DNA of 43,880 bases, taken from assembly GCF_002272015.1 (NCBI RefSeq), contig NZ_NPBY01000098.1:1-43880 (forward strand). The letters are read 5' to 3'. A program made the translations under genes and the position numbers. Shown piece after piece: positions 32,127 through 40,241 of the stretch. The notes beneath the pieces are model-generated. The model saw only the letters and a list, made by a program, of their open reading frames with translations. It was not told the origin of the DNA and did not search any database. Positions within the stretch are counted from its first letter, which is position 1. Each line of letters opens with the position of its first letter. Origin of the DNA: Paenibacillus campinasensis. GTDB lineage: Bacteria; Bacillota; Bacilli; Paenibacillales; Paenibacillaceae.

Positions 32127-33305
32127 ATGAAGATTATCATTGCGATCCTGGGTCTGCTGGTTGTACTGGGGCTTGCGCTTATCATCAGCAATGACAGAAA
32201 GCATGTACGCTATCGGCCGCTGGCGGTCATGGTACTGCTGCAGCTTGTCCTGGGTTATATCCTGCTCAATACGGGATTTGGAGAATATTTGGTGCGGGGC
32301 GTGGCCGGCGTCTTTGATGCGCTGCTCGGGTATGCCGGAGCCGGCATTGAATTTGTGTTTGGCGGGATGGCGAATGAAGGCGCAGGGCCGTTCTTCCTAA
32401 ACGTGCTGCTGCCAATCGTGTTTATTTCCGCCCTGATTGGCATACTTCAGTATATCAAGGTTCTGCCGATTCTCGTTCACTATATCGGGCTCGTGCTGAG
32501 CAAGGTGAACGGCATGGGAAAGCTGGAGTCCTACAATGCGGTGGCTTCCGCGATTTTGGGCCAGTCTGAAGTGTTTATCTCTATTAAAAGGCAGATCAAG
32601 CTCATTCCGAAGCATCGGATGTACACGCTGTGCGCATCGGCCATGTCCACCGTCTCGATGTCGATCGTCGGCGCGTATATGACCATGATCGAGTCGCGTT
32701 ATGTGGTGGCCGCGATTGTGCTCAATCTGTTCGGCGGATTCATGATCGCATCGATTGTCAATCCATACACGGTCAAGCCGGAAGAAGATATTCTGGAAGT
32801 GCAGGAAGAGGAGAAACAGTCGTTTTTTGAGATGCTTGGCGAGTACATTATGGACGGCTTCAAGGTCGCGATAACGGTCGCGGCGATGCTGCTGGGCTTT
32901 GTCGCTCTGATCGCAATGATTAACGGGATATTCAATACCATCATCGGCATCAGCTTCCAGGAACTGCTCGGCTACTTGTTTGCACCGTTCGCTTTTGTGA
33001 TGGGGATTCCCTGGGCGGAGGCTGTGGATGCGGGGAGCATCATGGCAACGAAGATCGTATCCAACGAATTTGTCGCCATGCTGGAGCTTACCAACTTCCC
33101 GGCGCTGTCCGAGCGGACGGTGGGCATCGTGTCGGTCTTCCTTGTGTCCTTCGCCAACTTTTCATCCATCGGCATTATTGCCGGGGCGGTGAAAGGGCTG
33201 GATGAGAAGCAGGGGAATACGGTGGCGCGATTTGGGCTCAAGCTGCTGTACGGGGCTACGCTGGTCAGTGTCCTGTCGGCGACGATTGCCGGCCTGTTTT
33301 TGTAA
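32127..33305 (+). CDS. nupC: concentrative nucleoside transporter NupC
   Basis: 392-aa proton- or sodium-coupled nucleoside importer (CNT family). About eight or more membrane helices are visible. The substrate-site motif GQSEVFISIK and the later EFVAML (EVA-type) region and NFSSIGIIAG are family signatures. ATG 32127 has GGGGGAACC upstream. It brings pyrimidine or purine nucleosides in for the enzymes that follow. Confidence 0.95.
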   Translation: MKIIIAILGLLVVLGLALIISNDRKHVRYRPLAVMVLLQLVLGYILLNTGFGEYLVRGVAGVFDALLGYAGAGIEFVFGGMANEGAGPFFLNVLLPIVFISALIGILQYIKVLPILVHYIGLVLSKVNGMGKLESYNAVASAILGQSEVFISIKRQIKLIPKHRMYTLCASAMSTVSMSIVGAYMTMIESRYVVAAIVLNLFGGFMIASIVNPYTVKPEEDILEVQEEEKQSFFEMLGEYIMDGFKVAITVAAMLLGFVALIAMINGIFNTIIGISFQELLGYLFAPFAFVMGIPWAEAVDAGSIMATKIVSNEFVAMLELTNFPALSERTVGIVSVFLVSFANFSSIGIIAGAVKGLDEKQGNTVARFGLKLLYGATLVSVLSATIAGLFL

Positions 33306-33352
33306 AATAGCATCAAAGCACGTATCAATGTATCATGAAGGGGAGTACGAAT

Positions 33353-34531
33353 ATGGAACGGTTTAAACGAATCCATCTGATAGTGCTGGACTCCGTAGGA
33401 ATCGGAGAGGCGCCGGATGCGGACAAATTTGACGACGTTGGCTCGGATACGCTGGGCCATATCGCTCGGGAACGCGGCGGGCTTCACATGCCGAACATGG
33501 CCAAGCTCGGCCTCTCCAACATCCGGGAGATTCAGGGCGTGCCGGCTGCCGAGAAGCCGCAGGCGTATTATACGAAGATGCAGGAGGCCTCCAATGGCAA
33601 AGATACGATGACCGGCCATTGGGAGATTATGGGCCTGTACATTGATACGCCGTTCCGGGTATTTCCGGATGGCTTTCCGCAGGAGCTGATTGAGCGGATC
33701 GAGCAGAAGACCGGGCGCAAGGTGATCGGGAACAAGCCTGCGAGCGGCACGGAAATTATCGAGGAGCTTGGCGAAGAACATGTGAACACCGGGGCGCTTA
33801 TCGTCTATACTTCGGCAGATTCGGTGCTCCAGATTGCCGCTCATGAGGACGTTGTTCCGCTGAAGGAGCTGTACGAAATTTGCGAGTTCTGCCGCGAGAT
33901 TACACTGGATGACCCGTATATGCTGGGCCGCATTATCGCCCGCCCGTTTGTCGGGGAGCGGGGCAGCTTCAAGCGCACAGCCAACCGCCATGATTATGCG
34001 CTCAAGCCGTTTGGCAGAACGACGATGAACGAGCTGAAGGACGCGGGTCTGGATGTGATCGCGCTTGGGAAAATTTCCGATATCTATGACGGCGAGGGCA
34101 TTACGAAAGCGGTCAGAACGGTGTCCAACATGGACGGCATGGACCAAATTGTGAAGACGCTGGATGAACCTTTTACCGGTCTCAGCTTCTTGAATCTGGT
34201 GGATTTTGATGCGGTGTACGGGCATCGCCGCGATCCGCAAGGCTACGGCCAGGCATTGGAGGAGTTCGATCAGCGCCTGCCGGAGGTGCTGGATAAACTG
34301 AGCGATGATGATCTACTCATCATTACAGCGGACCACGGGAATGACCCGACCTACAAGGGAACCGATCATACGCGCGAATATGTGCCGCTGCTCGTCTATT
34401 CGCCGCGGTTTGACGAAGGCAAGGAGCTCCCGCTGCGCAGAACGTTTGCCGACATCGGGGCTACGGTGGCCGACAATTTTGGCGTGAAGCTGCCGGAGCA
34501 CGGCACCAGCTTTTTGCAGGACTTGAAATAA
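33353..34531 (+). CDS. deoB: phosphopentomutase
   Basis: Interconverts (deoxy)ribose-1-phosphate and (deoxy)ribose-5-phosphate, linking the phosphorylases to DeoC. 392-aa alkaline-phosphatase-fold enzyme: metal-binding Asp in LDSVGIGEAPDA at the start, nucleophile Thr in KDTMTGHWEIMG (about residue 85), and ITADHGNDPTYKGTDHTREY with further metal ligands. The start is ATG 33353 (GGGGAG 8 nt upstream) rather than the in-frame ATG at 33335. In B. subtilis the same enzyme (Drm) is encoded in a different operon. Confidence 0.95.
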   Translation: MERFKRIHLIVLDSVGIGEAPDADKFDDVGSDTLGHIARERGGLHMPNMAKLGLSNIREIQGVPAAEKPQAYYTKMQEASNGKDTMTGHWEIMGLYIDTPFRVFPDGFPQELIERIEQKTGRKVIGNKPASGTEIIEELGEEHVNTGALIVYTSADSVLQIAAHEDVVPLKELYEICEFCREITLDDPYMLGRIIARPFVGERGSFKRTANRHDYALKPFGRTTMNELKDAGLDVIALGKISDIYDGEGITKAVRTVSNMDGMDQIVKTLDEPFTGLSFLNLVDFDAVYGHRRDPQGYGQALEEFDQRLPEVLDKLSDDDLLIITADHGNDPTYKGTDHTREYVPLLVYSPRFDEGKELPLRRTFADIGATVADNFGVKLPEHGTSFLQDLK

Positions 34532-34552
34532 TCATTAGTGGAGGAATGGGAC

Positions 34553-35260
34553 ATGAGTACACATATTGGGGCTAAGCCAGGCGATATCGCGGAGACGATT
34601 CTGCTTCCAGGAGATCCGCTGCGGGCGAAATTCATTGCGGAGACGTATCTTGAAGACGTGAGCTGTTATAACGAGGTGCGGGGAATGCTCGGATATACAG
34701 GCACTTACAAGGGCAAGCGCGTATCCGTTCAGGGCACAGGCATGGGCGTGCCTTCGATTGCCATCTATGTCAATGAGCTGATTCGGGAATATGGCGTGAA
34801 AAATCTGTTCCGCGTCGGCACCTGCGGCGCGATGCAGGAGCATGTCCGCGTTCGGGACGTCATTCTGGCCCAGGCGGCTTGCTCGGATTCCGGCATGAAC
34901 CGCCATCACTTCGGCGGTTATGATTTCTCGCCGATTGCCAGCTTCCCGCTGCTGCTGGGCGCGTATGAGCGCGGCAAGGAGAAGGGGCTGAACATGCATG
35001 TGGGCAACGTGTTCACCTCCGATGTATTCTATCGTGAAGACAAATCGGTGGTCGAGAAGCTGATGCAGCACGGGGTGCTTGGGGTAGAGATGGAGACGAC
35101 GGCGCTGTATACAATCGCAGCCCGTTACGGTGTCAATGCGATGACGATACTGACAGTGAGCGATCACTTGCTGACAGGGGAAGAGACGAGCGCGGAAGAG
35201 CGGCAGACTACGTTTAACGACATGATGGAAGTAGCGCTGGACACGGCGATATCGCTATAA
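34553..35260 (+). CDS. deoD: purine nucleoside phosphorylase, DeoD type
   Basis: Phosphorolyses purine (deoxy)nucleosides to base and (deoxy)ribose-1-phosphate. 235 aa, hexameric family: LPGDPLRAKFIAETYLED and GTGMGVPSIAIYVNELI near the N-terminus, RVGTCGAMQ phosphate loop, GVEMETTALYTIA (substrate Glu) and the catalytic SDHLLTGE Asp. The start is ATG 34553 with GGAGGAA 7 nt upstream; ATG 34538 has no site. Confidence 0.95.
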   Translation: MSTHIGAKPGDIAETILLPGDPLRAKFIAETYLEDVSCYNEVRGMLGYTGTYKGKRVSVQGTGMGVPSIAIYVNELIREYGVKNLFRVGTCGAMQEHVRVRDVILAQAACSDSGMNRHHFGGYDFSPIASFPLLLGAYERGKEKGLNMHVGNVFTSDVFYREDKSVVEKLMQHGVLGVEMETTALYTIAARYGVNAMTILTVSDHLLTGEETSAEERQTTFNDMMEVALDTAISL

Positions 35261-35318
35261 ATCTGAAGACTCAATGCTAGCATGAACATCCATCCGCACA
35301 CAGTGAGGAGAATAGACG

Positions 35319-36620
35319 ATGAGAATGGTTGATTTGATTGCTAAGAAACGTGATGGCAAGGAGCTGACCACCGACGAAATCCGCTTCTTTATCGAAGGAT
35401 ATACCGCAGGCGACATTCCGGATTATCAGGTCAGCGCACTGGCGATGGCTATCTATTTCCAGGACATGACAGATCGGGAACGGGCGGATCTGACGATGGC
35501 GATGGTGAACTCGGGAGATACGATCGACCTGTCCGCCATTGAAGGGATCAAGGTGGATAAGCACTCCACTGGCGGCGTGGGCGATACGACCACGCTGGTG
35601 CTTGCCCCGCTCGTAGCAGCGCTCGATATTCCGGTGGCCAAAATGTCCGGCCGCGGTCTTGGTCATACCGGAGGCACGATTGACAAGCTCGAGTCGATAG
35701 CAGGCTTCCATGTCGAAATCGACAAGGATGAATTCGTCCATCTGGTCAACACACATAAAATCGCCGTGATCGGTCAGTCAGGAAACCTCACGCCAGCGGA
35801 CAAGAAGCTCTATGCGCTGCGGGATGTTACCGCCACGGTCAACTCCATTCCTCTGATTGCAAGCTCCATTATGAGCAAGAAGATTGCGGCAGGCTCCGAT
35901 GCCATCGTTCTTGATGTGAAGACCGGGGCAGGCGCGTTCATGAAAACGGTGGATGACGCCAAGGAGCTCGCGCATGCGATGGTGCGCATCGGCAACAATG
36001 TCGGGCGCAAGACGATGGCCGTCATCTCCGATATGAGTCAGCCGCTCGGCGCAGCGATCGGCAATGCGCTGGAAGTCCGCGAGGCGATCGATACGCTTCG
36101 CGGCCAGGGGCCGAAGGATCTCGAGGAGCTGTGCCTCGCGCTGGGAAGCCAGATGGTATATCTGGCGGGCAAGGCATGCTCCCTGGAGGAAGCGGAAGAG
36201 AAGCTGCGCGAAGTGATGCGCAATGGACAGGCGCTGGAGAAATTTAAGGCGTTCATTGCGAATCAGGGAGGAGATGCTTCGGTTGTCGATCATCCGGAGC
36301 GTTTGCCGGAGGCACGCTTCAAGATCGAGCTGCCTGCGCGGGAAGATGGCGTGGTGGCCGAGCTGGTCGCCGATGAGATTGGAACCGCGGCGATGCTGCT
36401 CGGTGCGGGCCGGGCGACGAAGGAGTCCGAGATCGATCTGGCCGTGGGGCTTGTGCTGAACAAGAAAATCGGCGACCCGGTCCGTGAAGGTGAATCCCTG
36501 ATTACGATTCATGCGAACCGGGAGGATATCGACGATGTGAAGGAGAAGCTGTACGCCAGCATCCGAATTTCCGATCAGGCCGAGCCGCCGGTGCTCGTAC
36601 ACGGAATCGTAACCGAATAA
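35319..36620 (+). CDS. pdp: pyrimidine-nucleoside phosphorylase
   Basis: Phosphorolyses uridine, deoxyuridine and thymidine. 433 aa. Typical stretches are DKHSTGGVGDTTTLV (phosphate loop, about residues 80-95), KMSGRGLGHTGGTIDKLE, SSIMSKKIAAGSDAIVLDVK and KTGAGAFMKT; the C-terminal alpha/beta lobe ends in RISDQ. GAGGAG lies 8 nt before ATG 35319. Last gene of the operon. Behind it is a CCGGCC-TGCCT-GGCCGG hairpin without a T-tract at 36621-36637. Confidence 0.96.
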   Translation: MRMVDLIAKKRDGKELTTDEIRFFIEGYTAGDIPDYQVSALAMAIYFQDMTDRERADLTMAMVNSGDTIDLSAIEGIKVDKHSTGGVGDTTTLVLAPLVAALDIPVAKMSGRGLGHTGGTIDKLESIAGFHVEIDKDEFVHLVNTHKIAVIGQSGNLTPADKKLYALRDVTATVNSIPLIASSIMSKKIAAGSDAIVLDVKTGAGAFMKTVDDAKELAHAMVRIGNNVGRKTMAVISDMSQPLGAAIGNALEVREAIDTLRGQGPKDLEELCLALGSQMVYLAGKACSLEEAEEKLREVMRNGQALEKFKAFIANQGGDASVVDHPERLPEARFKIELPAREDGVVAELVADEIGTAAMLLGAGRATKESEIDLAVGLVLNKKIGDPVREGESLITIHANREDIDDVKEKLYASIRISDQAEPPVLVHGIVTE

Positions 36621-36637
36621 CCGGCCTGCCTGGCCGG

Positions 36638-36777
36638 TGTAAGTCAAGTGATCTAGTCATAATCGGAAAGGCCCCCGCATAGTCTGGTAATGGGGAAAGT
36701 AAGGCCGATCAGAACAGACGGGAGAGGATGGACGTCCGGAGAAGAGCCAACCTTACAGGCAAGGGAGGCTATCCGAT
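36638..36777 (+). other. long leader of the small peptide gene
   Basis: Between the pdp hairpin and the peptide start lies a GC-rich 140-nt stretch with GGCC blocks (AAAGGCCCCC and AAGGCC), a GGACGTCC palindrome at about 36729-36736 and no confident promoter. It could be the structured 5' leader of the peptide mRNA. Confidence 0.35.
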
Positions 36778-36858
36778 ATGACCATCGATCAGCTGATCGC
36801 TTTGCTGGCACTTATCGTCATGATTATCGGACTTGCGGTGAACAGGAAGCAGTCCTGA
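36778..36858 (+). CDS. 26-aa hydrophobic peptide, holin-like type I toxin candidate
   Basis: The frame encodes MTIDQLIALLALIVMIIGLA followed by VNRKQS: one hydrophobic helix after a short polar start, ending in a basic tail. The layout resembles the putative holin-like toxin family of Bacillales (TxpA/BsrG-like). GGGAGG lies 9 nt upstream of ATG 36778. A perfect 14-bp terminator stem follows 17 nt after the stop codon. A matching antisense RNA (antitoxin) would be expected on the minus strand; I could not see a convincing promoter for one. The type I assignment is therefore an inference. Confidence 0.6.
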   Translation: MTIDQLIALLALIVMIIGLAVNRKQS

Positions 36859-36872
36859 GGAGCAGGCCGAGA

Positions 36873-36918
36873 GGCTGCCGCACGGTACATTATCGTACCG
36901 TGCGGCAGTCTTTTTTAT
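36873..36918 (+). terminator. very strong Rho-independent terminator
   Basis: CTGCCGCACGGTAC (36875-36888) pairs perfectly with GTACCGTGCGGCAG (36895-36908) around ATTATC, followed by TCTTTTTTAT. On the minus strand the hairpin lacks a T-tract, so it acts on the plus strand. Confidence 0.93.
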
Positions 36919-37013
36919 AGTGGATTGGCATTGATAGGTTGATAGAGTCGCCTGAAAGTCATATACTGAGGTTGCAATGTTCTCCATACTTCATCATTCC
37001 ACAGGAGGAAATT

Positions 37014-37979
37014 ATGCTTTATCTCGCAGCATTTGTCGTATCGTTAGCGCTCGTGCTTGTGCTCATTCCGCCTTTTCGGAGGCTTGCAATCAAGCTTGAT
37101 TTTGTAGACAAGCCACGGCCTGACAGTGAAAGAAAGATTCATCGGGAACCTATCCCGCTTACGGCGGGCGTCGCGATTTTCATCGGATTTTTTATAACCT
37201 ATTTTCTATTCTCAGGTGCATTGACGAGAGAAGCGGTTGGCATATTCATCGGGAGCGTGCTGATTCTGGGCATCGGCTTGGTAGATGACTGGTACAAGTC
37301 CCAAGGCAAGGAGCTTGCCTCTCTGCCGAAGCTGATTGTGCAGGTCAGTGCGGCTGTCGTTGTATACAGCTATGGCATCCAATTTGAAGGCTTCAACAAC
37401 CCGCTGACGGGGCAATACATCAATCTGCCGGAATGGCTGCAGCTTATTCTGACCATCCTGTGGATATTCGGCGTCACCACCGTGATCAATTTCTCGGATG
37501 GCATCGACGGTCTGGCAGGCGGACTCTCCGCTATTTCCGGCGGCACGCTGTTTGTCGTCGCGTTAACGATGGGCCGAGGGGAATCGGCGCTGCTGGCTGT
37601 AATCCTCGTCGGTGCAGCGCTTGCTTATTTGCAGTACAACAAACCGCCAGCCCGGGTCTTTATGGGGGATGCAGGTGCGACGTTCCTCGGCTTCATTCTC
37701 GGCATCATCGCCCTGGACGGGGCCTTCAAGGGAGCGACCCTGGCATCGCTGTTCGTACCGATCTTCGCGCTGGGTGTTCCGATCTTCGATAACATTATCG
37801 TCGTTATTCGGAGAATACTGCAATCCAAGCCGATTTACCAGGCAGATGCCTCCCAGGCGCATTACCGTCTGCTGGCGACAGGGCTGAACCAGAAGCAGAC
37901 GCTGATCTTCCTGTGCTTGCTGAACCTGTGCTTCGGCTTGACCGCGATCATTCTTGCCCTTAATGCAAGCGGCGCGTAG
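37014..37979 (+). CDS. undecaprenyl-phosphate sugar-1-phosphate transferase, TagO/WecA type
   Basis: 321-aa polytopic membrane enzyme that would move a GlcNAc-1-phosphate (or similar) from UDP-sugar to undecaprenyl phosphate, starting teichoic-acid or other surface-polymer synthesis. Family signatures are LGLVDDW-like GIGLVDDWYK (about residue 93), the catalytic NFSDGIDGLAGG (about 160), MGDAGATFLGF (about 220) and the His-rich ASQAHYRLL loop (about 285). ATG 37014 has GGAGGAA 7 nt upstream; the open frame before it is not coding. The gene stands alone, with a terminator downstream. Confidence 0.92.
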   Translation: MLYLAAFVVSLALVLVLIPPFRRLAIKLDFVDKPRPDSERKIHREPIPLTAGVAIFIGFFITYFLFSGALTREAVGIFIGSVLILGIGLVDDWYKSQGKELASLPKLIVQVSAAVVVYSYGIQFEGFNNPLTGQYINLPEWLQLILTILWIFGVTTVINFSDGIDGLAGGLSAISGGTLFVVALTMGRGESALLAVILVGAALAYLQYNKPPARVFMGDAGATFLGFILGIIALDGAFKGATLASLFVPIFALGVPIFDNIIVVIRRILQSKPIYQADASQAHYRLLATGLNQKQTLIFLCLLNLCFGLTAIILALNASGA

Positions 37980-38020
37980 GCGCCGACTTGCAGTCTCGAA
38001 TCATAGATGTGAACAGCATG

Positions 38021-38058
38021 AAATCTCGTCTTCTGGCATCCGGTTGGCGGGATTTTTC
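38021..38058 (+). terminator. terminator after the TagO-like gene
   Basis: AAATCTCG (38021-38028) pairs with CGGGATTT (38048-38055), followed by TTC. The stem is imperfect. Confidence 0.6.
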
Positions 38059-38093
38059 TGTCTAGTGCTAATTTCGAAAGGAGGCTCTCGCAA

Positions 38094-38966
38094 GTGACGG
38101 ATATGACAGGGAAAATCGTAATGGTAACAGGCGCGAGTGCCGGTATGGGGCTCGCCACCGCAACGGAACTGGCCCGCAGAGGAGCCCGGGTCATCTTGGT
38201 CTGCCGGAGCCAGACGCGGGGAGAAGCGGCGCTAAGGATCGCCAGGGAGGAGAGCGGAATCCCGGAGCCGGAGCTGGAGCTGATGACCTGTGATCTCGGC
38301 TCGCTGGAGAGTATTCAGCGTTTTGTATCCGATTGCAAAGCAAAGCTAGACCGGCTGGATGTGCTGATTAACAATGCCGGGATTATTACACTCAAACGCG
38401 AGACAACGGCGGATGGCTTCGAGGCGATGCTCGGCGTGAATCATCTGGGCCACTTCATGCTGACCAATGAGCTGCTGGAACTGCTTCAGGCCGGACAGCG
38501 TGCCCGGATCGTGAACGTATCCTCAGGCGCGCATAAAATAGGCTCGATCCATTGGGATGATCCCCACCTGAGCCGCGGCTTCCATGTCATGAAGGGGTAT
38601 GCGCAATCGAAGCTGGCGAACATTCTGTTCACCAAGGAGCTGGCCCACAGGCTGAAGCATACAGGCATGACGGTCAATGCCCTGCATCCGGGGGCCGTGA
38701 GCACCAGCCTTGGGGTCAATCGGGACACCGGATTCGGAAGAGGTGTGTACAAGCTGCTGACACCGTTCTTTCTGACACCGCTCGAGGGGGCAGGAACAGC
38801 CATTTATTTGGCTTCCAGTCCGGAAGTGGAAGGGATTACCGGCGAATATTATGTCAAATGCAAACCGGCAAGAACCGCTCGGAAAGCGCAGGATCCCGAG
38901 CTTGCGGCTCGGCTTTGGTCATGGAGCGAAGAGCAGGTCGGACGTACGTATGGATTGCAGCCATGA
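38094..38966 (+). CDS. short-chain dehydrogenase/reductase
   Basis: 290-aa NAD(P)-dependent oxidoreductase of the SDR fold, close to the retinol-dehydrogenase-like branch. The cofactor loop TGASAGMG (about residues 12-19), the VLINNAG strand, a Ser in VNVSSGAHK and the catalytic Tyr-x3-Lys in GYAQSKLANILF are all present. The substrate is unknown. The start is GTG 38094 (AAAGGAGG 8 nt upstream); ATG 38103 is possible. No partner genes. Confidence 0.9.
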   Translation: MTDMTGKIVMVTGASAGMGLATATELARRGARVILVCRSQTRGEAALRIAREESGIPEPELELMTCDLGSLESIQRFVSDCKAKLDRLDVLINNAGIITLKRETTADGFEAMLGVNHLGHFMLTNELLELLQAGQRARIVNVSSGAHKIGSIHWDDPHLSRGFHVMKGYAQSKLANILFTKELAHRLKHTGMTVNALHPGAVSTSLGVNRDTGFGRGVYKLLTPFFLTPLEGAGTAIYLASSPEVEGITGEYYVKCKPARTARKAQDPELAARLWSWSEEQVGRTYGLQP

Positions 38967-39104
38967 TCCACCATCGGCCGCTTCTCCGCGCTGGCGTGTC
39001 AGCATCTGATGATCAAGAAGGCTGAAGGCGGCCTCTGGTTGTTTTTAACAGAGAATGGAACCTTTTAGAAGTCCGCGGCGTCTGGAGATGTAGAGGTGAT
39101 GATG

Positions 39105-39755
39105 ATGGAGAGATCGTTTCAGGTACGCGGCGCGCGAGGTTGGGGGCGCAAGCTGCTGATACCGTTGTTGGCCGTAGTATGGATGCTTGTGGGGCTGTAC
39201 TCGGAGAAACCGGATGAGGCGCTGGCCTGCAGCTGTATAGGACCGCTGCCCTTGTCCGAAGCAATGACGCATAAAACTGCTGTATTTGCGGGCAAAGTAA
39301 CAGATATCGTTCCTCCGGAGTCCAAGCCGGTGATGTCTTCTGCCGAACCGGTTCTGGTGACTCTGGAGGTGTCGAGAGTCTGGAAAGGGCAGGTGCCGCC
39401 TGAAGTTCAGCTTACGACCGCGATGTCTTCGGCAAGCTGTGGATATGACGGGTTCCATGTGGGCGGTGAATTTCTGGTGCTGGCTCATGGCGAAGAGCAG
39501 CCGCTGCAGACAGGCTTGTGCGATGGCACTCAGCCTCTGGCAGCAGCTGAACCGGAGCTGAGCGAACTGGGTGCCGGATATGAGCCGCTGGCTAAGCCGT
39601 CCGTGGCGGAGCAGCCACAGGGACCGACGAGCGAAGGTGCAGAAGGCATGAATGAAGGCAAGAGTGTGTCCTCATACTGGATTCCCGCAGGCATAACCCT
39701 TGTTGTTTTGGCAGGTCTGCTGTTGTTTATATTAAATAAGAAAAGAAGTGCTTGA
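39105..39755 (+). CDS. TIMP/NTR-like membrane-anchored protein
   Basis: 216-aa secreted-type protein. An N-terminal hydrophobic segment (KLLIPLLAVVWMLVGLY) is followed by ACSC, the Cys pair of netrin/TIMP-like domains. The domain continues with TAVFAGKVTDI, VTLEVSRVWKGQVPPEVQLT, SASCGYDGFHVGGEFLVLAH and LQTGLCDGTQPL, so four Cys residues could make two disulphides. A Pro/Glu/Gly-rich linker leads to a C-terminal membrane helix (WIPAGITLVVLAGLLLFILN) with a KKR end. ATG 39105 is best placed (AGAGG 8 nt upstream), although GTG 39096 and ATG 39099/39102 are in frame. Domain function is not known in bacteria. Confidence 0.75.
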   Translation: MERSFQVRGARGWGRKLLIPLLAVVWMLVGLYSEKPDEALACSCIGPLPLSEAMTHKTAVFAGKVTDIVPPESKPVMSSAEPVLVTLEVSRVWKGQVPPEVQLTTAMSSASCGYDGFHVGGEFLVLAHGEEQPLQTGLCDGTQPLAAAEPELSELGAGYEPLAKPSVAEQPQGPTSEGAEGMNEGKSVSSYWIPAGITLVVLAGLLLFILNKKRSA

Positions 39756-39771
39756 CATCATACGGGCTAAA

Positions 39772-39960
39772 TCAGTGAAGGGGAAGTGGGAGACTGGAGA
39801 AGCCAAGCGTTTGCCTTTCCTCCTAGTTCAACCGCTGCAGCGGTGAATGAAGTGAAGCGGGGCAGGATCGATCGCAAGACCCTTTATTCCCCGCAGCGGG
39901 ACACCTGCTGGAGTTTTAGGAAATGATTTCTGAAATAAGCCTAAAGGAACGTTTAAAGTT
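39772..39960 (+). other. gene-free stretch with short GC palindromes
   Basis: No coding frame is evident. CCGCTGCAGCGG at about 39838-39849 and CCCCGCAGCGGGA near 39890 are palindromic and share GCAGCGG. Nothing further is recognised before the Mn-riboswitch promoter. Confidence 0.35.
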
Positions 39961-39971
39961 CTAATTTCCTA

Positions 39972-40000
39972 TTGGCGAGTGAGTAAAGTCATGCTATAAT
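39972..40000 (+). promoter_or_regulatory. sigma-A promoter of the Mn-riboswitch/terC unit
   Basis: TTGGCG at 39972-39977, a 17-nt spacer and TATAAT at 39995-40000, with TGC just before the -10. The start site would be near 40007. Confidence 0.85.
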
Positions 40001-40010
40001 GCCGATAGTC

Positions 40011-40124
40011 AAGTAAAGGGGAGTAGCTCCACAACAAAGTCGTCAATTCGTGACACGCCCGTGTCTCCGGCTTTGTTGGCAACGTTACGTTGTTAGCGAG
40101 ACCTTTGCCTAATCGGTAAAGGTA
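40011..40124 (+). ncRNA. yybP-ykoY manganese riboswitch
   Basis: The 5' strand AAGTAAAGGGGAGTAGC (40011-40027) and the hallmark GCGAGACCTTTGCC (40096-40109) enclose two arms (ACAAAGTCGTCAATTCG and ACGTTACGTTGTTAGC). This is the classic pattern of the Mn2+-sensing family. It sits between a promoter and a terminator ahead of a TerC-family gene, its usual partner. Manganese binding would favour read-through. Confidence 0.93.
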
Positions 40125-40149
40125 TCTATTCCTGTAATATTGTGAATGT

Positions 40150-40187
40150 TACCTTTATCACCGGTTGTTCTGGGGTAAAGGTTTTTT
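40150..40187 (+). terminator. riboswitch-controlled terminator before terC
   Basis: ACCTTTATC pairs with GGGTAAAGGT around CACCGGTTGTTCTG, followed by TTTTTTG. The 3' flank of the riboswitch (CGGTAAAGGT at 40114-40123) could pair with the same ACCTTTATC as an antiterminator. Confidence 0.85.
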
Positions 40188-40241
40188 GTTATTCCCGGCC
40201 CTGGACAATCATACTTAACCGATGGAAGGGAGATCATTGTT

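Noticed and set aside
32972..34240. 422-codon minus-strand frame
   Set aside because: It is antisense to nupC and deoB, both clear full-length enzymes or transporters.
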